Below, piece after piece: positions 58,167-64,000 of a DNA stretch of 64,000 bases. Under the pieces are notes generated by a model. It was given only the letters and a program-made list of their open reading frames with translations. It had not been told where the DNA came from and did not search any database. This stretch comes from Limnanthes douglasii subsp. nivea. Lineage: Eukaryota; Streptophyta; Magnoliopsida; Brassicales; Limnanthaceae. Numbering within the stretch: position 1 is the stretch's first letter; every line of letters begins with the position of its first letter. The stretch covers positions 168,850,643 through 168,914,642 of the forward strand of contig JAUPFV010000001.1 in NCBI GenBank assembly GCA_036936605.1, read 5' to 3'. Made by a program: the position numbers and the translations under genes.

Positions 58167-59569
58167 AAAAATGTATATTTTTCTATACATATATAAATTG
58201 AATATATTTTTTATTCATATAAATTTTTATTTTTATTTTTATTTTGTATTATATTTTATTTATTTTAAGTCTTAATTTTGACCGATTATATATTTTATAC
58301 AACTTGGATAATTATTTTTAATTTTTTATATATAAATACTTGTGAATAACTCCTTTCACAGATTCAAATTTGATATTAAATTTTAATATTTATTGAATTT
58401 GATTCATATATTTTAATATGGATATATTTAAATTTAAATATCAAATATATCTATAAATGTCAAATATATCTATAAATATCCAACGTCAGTCCATCAAATT
58501 AAAAATCAATCAATAGAACCTCATATTCGGTAGGCACGAGTAACATTAATGGTTGACCAAGATTTTGTTTATCCAGAGAAAAATTAATGTATCTAATCAT
58601 TTAAAAGGTTTAAAGTATAATACGTAGATGGTTGAAAAAACAATTTCGTGATGTGGAAGAGAAATAAATATAGTGGGACATATGGTTTGAGTGAAGTGGA
58701 TAGTTGAAAAACACTCTGCTATATGAAGTGAATTGTTTTTAGTTTTATGGTTGAAAATGAAGCTGATGTGGCGTATATATGGAGAAGAATATAAAAAAAA
58801 AATATATGTACATAATCTAAACTAAAAACCAAATAACGCAAATCAAAATTTACACGAGTTTTTAAATTATTATTCTAACATTGAAGTTAAAATTATCTAG
58901 CACGAGGTTTTGTTTTTTTTTCTATCTTATTAGTATTTGTTTTTATATACAATTATGATAAGGATAGAAAATGTATGGACTAAATTTATTTAGTTAGTTG
59001 ATTATAATTTACTATTTACGAATTGAATTTTAGACTGGTAAAACTAATTGTATAAAGTTTATAATATAAAACAAATAATTTTCACTATAAGTTCATAAAA
59101 ATATTTTACCCAAATATATGTCTATAAATACACACAGATTCTCGTAAATAAATTATTTGATTTCTAAAAAATAATATTTTCTTTTTAAACTTTTATGTTA
59201 TGTCTCTATGATTCAAATTCATAAGTATATAACAACTTCTCTAACTTCTCCTAATAATTTTTTTATTATCTATCCAACGACCATATACTTCTCCATGTTT
59301 ATTCTCTAGCAATTCTCAACCCATTCTACTACTGTAAAAGTGTCAGGTAGCCTCCATATAACATATTTATATGACGTATTTACCTCATAATCACTATTCA
59401 TCCACCATAAATCATGTTAACATAAATATACCTTATCAAATTGAGACCGTTTGTGGGAACCTATTAGTACATATAATATTTTTTCTTCAATGCCCATAAA
59501 GAATTTAAGTCCATAAAAAATCTGAAAAATCCAAAAAAACAAGTCACAATATCGCATTCTTATGTAAAA
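58167..59569. other. AT-rich intergenic stretch
   Basis: No gene recognised. TGGTTGAAAA and GATGTGG words recur at 58630-58780. Otherwise low-complexity AT-rich DNA. Confidence 0.5.
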
Positions 59570-62274
59570 TTTGAACCTTCAATTGATCCCGAAACACGTG
59601 GAGGAACACATCTTGCACATGTTACACCTGCTGCACATGTTGCTCATATTGTTTGTCTTCCGTAGCAAATCGATGCATTAAGAGAAGAGCATGAATCCTA
59701 GATAAGAGCGCTATTTCATAATGATAATTCATACGTCATGTTCGCACTCTAAAATCAAACGTCATGAAGACGATAATGTTGATGAAGGGGATGATACCAT
59801 AAGTTTTATGTTAAGGAACATCATTATAAAAACATCACTAACATGTGCAAGTTACCTTTCCTCACTAAGGCCGATGATCATGAGGACCATTTCTACTAAT
59901 GATCATCCAACATGGGTGAAATTCTATGCCACCGCTATCAGCACTCATATAGTGAGATCATGAGCAAGACATCTCAACTGAATTTCTCTCTATATTCGTA
60001 CATGGACCACAAAAAATCTTCAACAGTTCCTGCGGGACGACAATCTAGTTTTACATTTCATGTCCACTATTAATTTTATTCCTTCATAGCTACTAGCAAG
60101 TTAATAAGGAGAAAGAACACCTTCAGATATTCGATTACTCAATGGCCCAGTCAAGATCAATAGAAACATATATACCACATTTTCCGGTGGGGAACCCAAA
60201 AATACCATGACATATATTATGATGATAGAACTACCAGCCAAATTAAATCTCCGTTAGCACCAGAGATATTTTCTGGAGATTTTTCGCCACAGTTCAAAAA
60301 TCATAAGATGGAAATTACAATGTCAAAGATGATCATGAGCACCATATAGAACAATTCAAGAGTGAATACTATTTTATGGGGAGACGATGTTGTAATATGT
60401 TATGGATCGCCTTTAGGAACCAGTTCATTGAGTCCAAATCCATAAAAGGAGATTATGATTATATAAGTCACTGTAAGCAGCGATAGAAAATGAGTTTAAG
60501 AGACTATACATATTGATTTATGAAAACTAAAATGGATTTCAAGATTATTATGATTCAGTGGCATTGGCAACTTATAGATAAATGATTATGCTAGGACTTT
60601 CGGTAGAACATATTATGAAGAAGAAATCACTTAACTTTAAAGATCTATTGGCTTAAGGTAAAATATTAAAAAAAGTGAAAGAGATTGTAAGAGCTAAGAA
60701 TAATGAAGAAACTTCAATTTTTTAGAATTCCAAATGCTTATCCTCAATACCATCCTCCGACAAATACCAACAAGCTATTTTCAGTTTCAAAAGTTAACAC
60801 AAAAATTTCCATGAAGCTAGAAAATATATGCATAATTCGAGTTTTGGCAATGCCCAGATAATATAACCCATGTCTCAATAGGTAAGCTGATAGGTAAATG
60901 CACTAATAATAATGCAAAAAATGACTGAAGGCCACAATGTTTAAAAAAATGACCATATACATAACTAAATAAAAAATTGAAGATAATTTATGAAAGGACC
61001 ATAGACATAGTAAAGTTTCAATGGATGAAGAAAATGTTCTCTCATGGCTGACCTGACCGAAACCTTTATAAACTTCAGAAGAATAAATTTGAAGCTCAAT
61101 CCAGAAAAGTGTACTTTGGTGTAAGGTATAGGAAAATATTTAGTTTACATATACAATGTAAAATAAATTGAATCATACCTTACACAACTTTCCAACTTGT
61201 TTGCAATAGATCATGTTAAAGTAAAAAAGAAGTTCAACTATTGGAATGGAGGGAAGTTGCACTAAACATATTTATTTCAAGATCTCTGGATAATTGTTAG
61301 CCCCTCTTCCAAGTATTAAAAGGAGCATGGAGATTTAACTGGACTCTAGCCTACGATGAGTTTTCAATAATATCAAAACGTACATGGCATCTCCAAAGGT
61401 GTTGACAAAGTTGAAGTCTGGTAAGTCTTTATTTTTGTATTCAACAGTTTCAGATTTTGTTGTTAGTGTAATATTAATTAAATAAGAATAAAATGAATTT
61501 AGGGCTATATATTATGCTGGTTATTTTTCATTTGATGTCGAAACTTGCTACCTAAAACTAAAGAAGCTCGCATTAGCATTACTAGTTGCGGATATAAAAA
61601 TAAAGCCTTAGTTTGAGGTTATAATATGATAGTAATAACATTTTCCCTCTACGAATTTTATTAAGACCCAATTCCTAGCAGACTTCTTGAAAAATTTCCG
61701 GTTAAAAAGACATGTGTCGTCAATAAAGCAACCATTTTCAACTTGGCAAATCAGAGCAAGTGGAGAAAGCAATAACTTAGTCTATGAAGCATGAATGTCT
61801 CCAATAGAAGAAATTATGAACGACGATGTAAAATTGTATTTCTCACACTCTAACAATTAGAAAAAATATGAGGCAACAATAGTAGGCCTTTGAGTAGCCG
61901 ACATTTATGGAGCCATAAAGATAAAACTCTTCACATATTCTAATCTTTTTGTTTTCCAAGCCTTAAGCCAAATAAAGGCTAAGAAATAAAATCTAATCCA
62001 ATAATATAAATAGCTTCATTACTAAGTAGCTCTATTTTAGAAAATCGTCTTAAAAGAAGTATTAAGTGAAGATAACGCATCTTTCGATGTTTTGGCATCT
62101 TAATTTAGTACCAATAATAATCCTCCGAAAAAAAAATCAATCACCCTACCAAACAAGTTTTTGGAAAATATGTCTGATGAACTCAGAAAATCCTTAGTGT
62201 AGTTCAGAAATGGAAATATTCGTGGAAGAGAATCGGACTAGGAAATGTTCGTATGAAGTGATATTAGGTAACTA
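59570..62274 (+). mobile_element. Ty3/gypsy retrotransposon remnant
   Basis: The clearest parts are an RT segment LTETFINFRRINLKLNPEKC (about 61045-61115), the RNase H entry FQVLKGAWRFNWTLAYDE with KTYMASPKVLTKL (61300-61420), SFDVETCYLKLKKLALALLV (61530-61590), and a plant gypsy RNase H tail (FLADFLKNF near 61675, YEATIVGL near 61870, FVFQALSQIKAK near 61950). Upstream (59580-60950) are gag-like fragments that I cannot assign firmly. The RT catalytic YLDD region is not readable. Stops are frequent throughout, so the element is old. Confidence 0.7.
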
Positions 62275-63369
62275 AATCAGTGTTTTGTAGAGAGAGAAAG
62301 AGACAAAATGAATAAATGTAGCAATAATTGAATAATTATTGGCCTTTTCCCAAAAAGGGAATGTCATTTTTATAGTACATGAGGTGGGTAGTAAAATCAT
62401 ATAATTACCACTATAAAAGTGGATTTCTCACCCCACTCTTTTACTATTTACAGACAAGTTCTTGTTGTTCCTTATTTAACTCCTTTACTTCTTATGTTTG
62501 TTTTACTTTGGTCCTTAATAACTAAATTTACATGCTTAGGCCTTTTACTTGGTATAATTTTCCTATTGATTACCTATATTTTTCTCCCCTTATCAGTAGC
62601 CCCCCAGTCCTTACTTAGATATCTGAGTGAGGACTGGATTTATTTTCCAAACCCATTCGGATCTTACGACCTCCTCAGATCGGATGATGCTGCTGGTTGT
62701 ACCTTACCCATAGCTGCGTAACCTCCTTAGAGGTGATGATCTCATCACTAATCATAATGACCTCACCTAAGTCATCATTGTTTTTGAACTCGCGTGCTTT
62801 GTCTTACCCTTACAGCTTCAGATATTTCTTAAATAGCAAGGTGACTTCTGGCCACATGTCGCACCCTGAACCTAATTCTCTAGCGCGTCAATCGAAGCGG
62901 TTGTCGACAAGGGAAGCATGTCAAAGATCCTCTAACCTTTAACCTCTCACCTTCTGATTTCTTAACTATAAATATCTACTTTCTTATCTGAATAAAGGTT
63001 TCACATTTTTTATTTCTGTCTATCTTTGAATCGAGAGTATTTGTTCTAGAGAAAAAGTCCTGAAACCAACTTCCCGCTTTGCATTTTCATTCCTGAAGAG
63101 TTCGTCAACCTCGAACGGTATAAGCTTTGGAGGTGGTTTAATATTTCTAACCAAATCGCTGCTCTTAGGCCTCCCGGTGGAAGAGCGCATCCTACACCTG
63201 TATAGATTTGGGAATCAAAGTTTTGTGACAACTAGTCCCCTATCCGAGAATGCTCCTTTAATCTCGCTGCTTCATCCCCCGGTCAAGCTTGTTCTAGTGA
63301 CGACAAGGTTGATCCTTCAACGTCTTAACCTCCTTCTGAATTTCCTTCTAGAACTTATCCCTTCATAAT
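62275..63369 (+). other. Probable LTR and leader of a second Ty3/gypsy element
   Basis: Less AT-rich sequence than upstream, with no sustained coding. A TATA-like ACTATAAATATC lies at 62965-62976 and an AATAAAGG polyadenylation-like signal at about 62990. The layout (hairpin-rich leader, TATA box, then an open gag-side frame from 63442) fits a 5' LTR plus leader. Neither LTR edge nor primer-binding site could be fixed. Confidence 0.45.
62966..62974 (+). promoter_or_regulatory. TATA box of the putative gypsy LTR
   Basis: CTATAAATA stands in a GC-richer context, 470 bp before the first open frame and about 25 bp before the AATAAA-like word. Confidence 0.45.
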
Positions 63370-63441
63370 CATGGGTGATGAGAGAGGAAAACCAACTAGC
63401 AAGAATACAAAGGAACACATTAAAAAGAAAAGGTCCACCAA

Positions 63442-64000
63442 ATGAAAATCTCTTCTTCAACTACAACTCCTCAGGTGACTCCACAGGGGTCACCGCAAAC
63501 GACTTTAGAAGTGAGTCCTATGAGGCCTTCGACAAGAGGTGTCCGGTCAGAGCCAGTTTTAGCATCCATCCCTGAACTTCAAGAAATAAATATAGTTGAT
63601 GAGCCCGACAACGACCAAGAGAAACCTGATATGGTGGTGGTTGAAGCTCAGCCTTTACGAGCAGTTCTTGGTGCCATTTCTCCCCCCGGACCTTCCGAGC
63701 CGATCCAAGATGCTTCCTTTCCTCCCCCAGAAACTTTCACTGGTCTTCCCACTAAGAACAGGGAGGCTCCTTTAGTGAAGAAAAATAAAAAGAAGAGGAA
63801 ACGCACAACCGACTTGCCTTCGAACATAGAGGATATTTTAGATGATAACCTTCGTGACATAGAGTATAAGCATCTTCTTGCGGTGTACAAAGTGAAGTAC
63901 AAATACTTTCATCCAACTGAGGAAGTAAAGCTGAGAGACCGATGGGGAATTCACAAGAACATCACAATTCAGTTTCCCACCATCGGAGAGACTCCGTTGT
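63442..64000 (+). CDS. Gypsy-type element protein, N-terminal part (runs off the window)
   Basis: From ATG 63442 (MKISSSTTTPQVTPQGSPQT) the frame stays open for 186 codons to the window end, the longest undamaged frame in the last 10 kb. The N-terminal 110 residues are Ser, Thr and Pro rich (DQEKPDMVVVEAQPLRAV, ISPPGPSEPIQDASFPPPE) and likely disordered. A nuclear-localisation-like basic patch KKNKKKRKR follows at about residue 115. The end, VKLRDRWGIHKNITIQFP plus TIGETPL, resembles the beginning of the putative gypsy-type transposase domain (PF04195), which is found in gag-side proteins of plant gypsy elements. The start is uncertain: short overlapping frames at 63371 and 63375 could be the true leader region. 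The domain call is from memory of the pattern and only its edge is visible. Confidence 0.55.
   Translation, partial: MKISSSTTTPQVTPQGSPQTTLEVSPMRPSTRGVRSEPVLASIPELQEINIVDEPDNDQEKPDMVVVEAQPLRAVLGAISPPGPSEPIQDASFPPPETFTGLPTKNREAPLVKKNKKKRKRTTDLPSNIEDILDDNLRDIEYKHLLAVYKVKYKYFHPTEEVKLRDRWGIHKNITIQFPTIGETPL

Noticed and set aside
59721..59963. 80-codon plus-strand frame considered as a host gene
   Set aside because: It lies within gypsy gag-side remnants, lacks any domain and is followed by stops in all frames.

Overview
The window reads as nuclear DNA of a flowering plant, probably a eudicot. It is AT-rich, has introns with GTAAGT/AG borders, a eukaryotic tRNA-Leu-like sequence followed by a T-run, and plant-type transposons throughout (Stowaway MITE, MULE, hAT, PMD-associated gene, Ty1/copia, Ty3/gypsy and L1-type LINEs with DUF4283 ORF1). 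I see no intact host gene in 64 kb. The region is a graveyard of mobile elements at different stages of decay. All boundaries were found by eye, so most are accurate only to tens of bases, except where target-site duplications (TSDs) fix them.

Layout. 1-2,815: a plant-mobile-domain (PMD) gene on the minus strand, with recognisable introns but several in-frame stops, bracketed on both sides by clusters of a GC-rich CCGNCGGG-type motif. 3,740-4,615: a tRNA-Leu-like sequence with a GAG anticodon, a tandem duplication and a Stowaway MITE with TA TSD. 6.7-7.7 kb: decayed MULE/FAR1-type transposase. 7.8-9.6 kb: hairpins, including a 430-bp foldback. 10.4-15.3 kb: blocks of a roughly 100-bp GCAACC-rich repeat around a decayed MuDR-type transposase.

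15.7-22.2 kb: a LINE with perfect 14-bp TSDs, whose ORF1 stop and ORF2 start overlap as ATGA. 23.4-38.7 kb: three diverged direct copies (A, B, C) of one segment. A second LINE (7.3 kb, minus) lies at the A/B junction. A Ty1/copia remnant sits in copy B, a 5'-truncated LINE at the B/C junction, and a GC-rich, organelle-like block inside copy C. 38.7-43.3 kb: another minus-strand copia remnant. 43.3-48.7 kb: a LINE of the same clade as the first, again with an ATGA ORF1/ORF2 overlap. 49.1-50.0 kb: a truncated LINE.

50.6-53.5 kb: a non-autonomous hAT-like element with 8-bp TSDs, carrying an unrecognised lysine/threonine-rich reading frame with 29-residue repeats and its own TATA-box hairpin. 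53.7-58.2 kb: an old copia element with both LTRs. 59.6 kb to the end: Ty3/gypsy remnants, finishing in an open reading frame that runs off the window and begins a putative gypsy-type transposase (PF04195-like) domain.

The signals most worth following are the ATGA stop/start overlap kept in two diverged LINEs, the cargo gene in the hAT element, the PMD unit with paired motif clusters, and the tandem A/B/C segment hit by related LINEs at the same relative junction.
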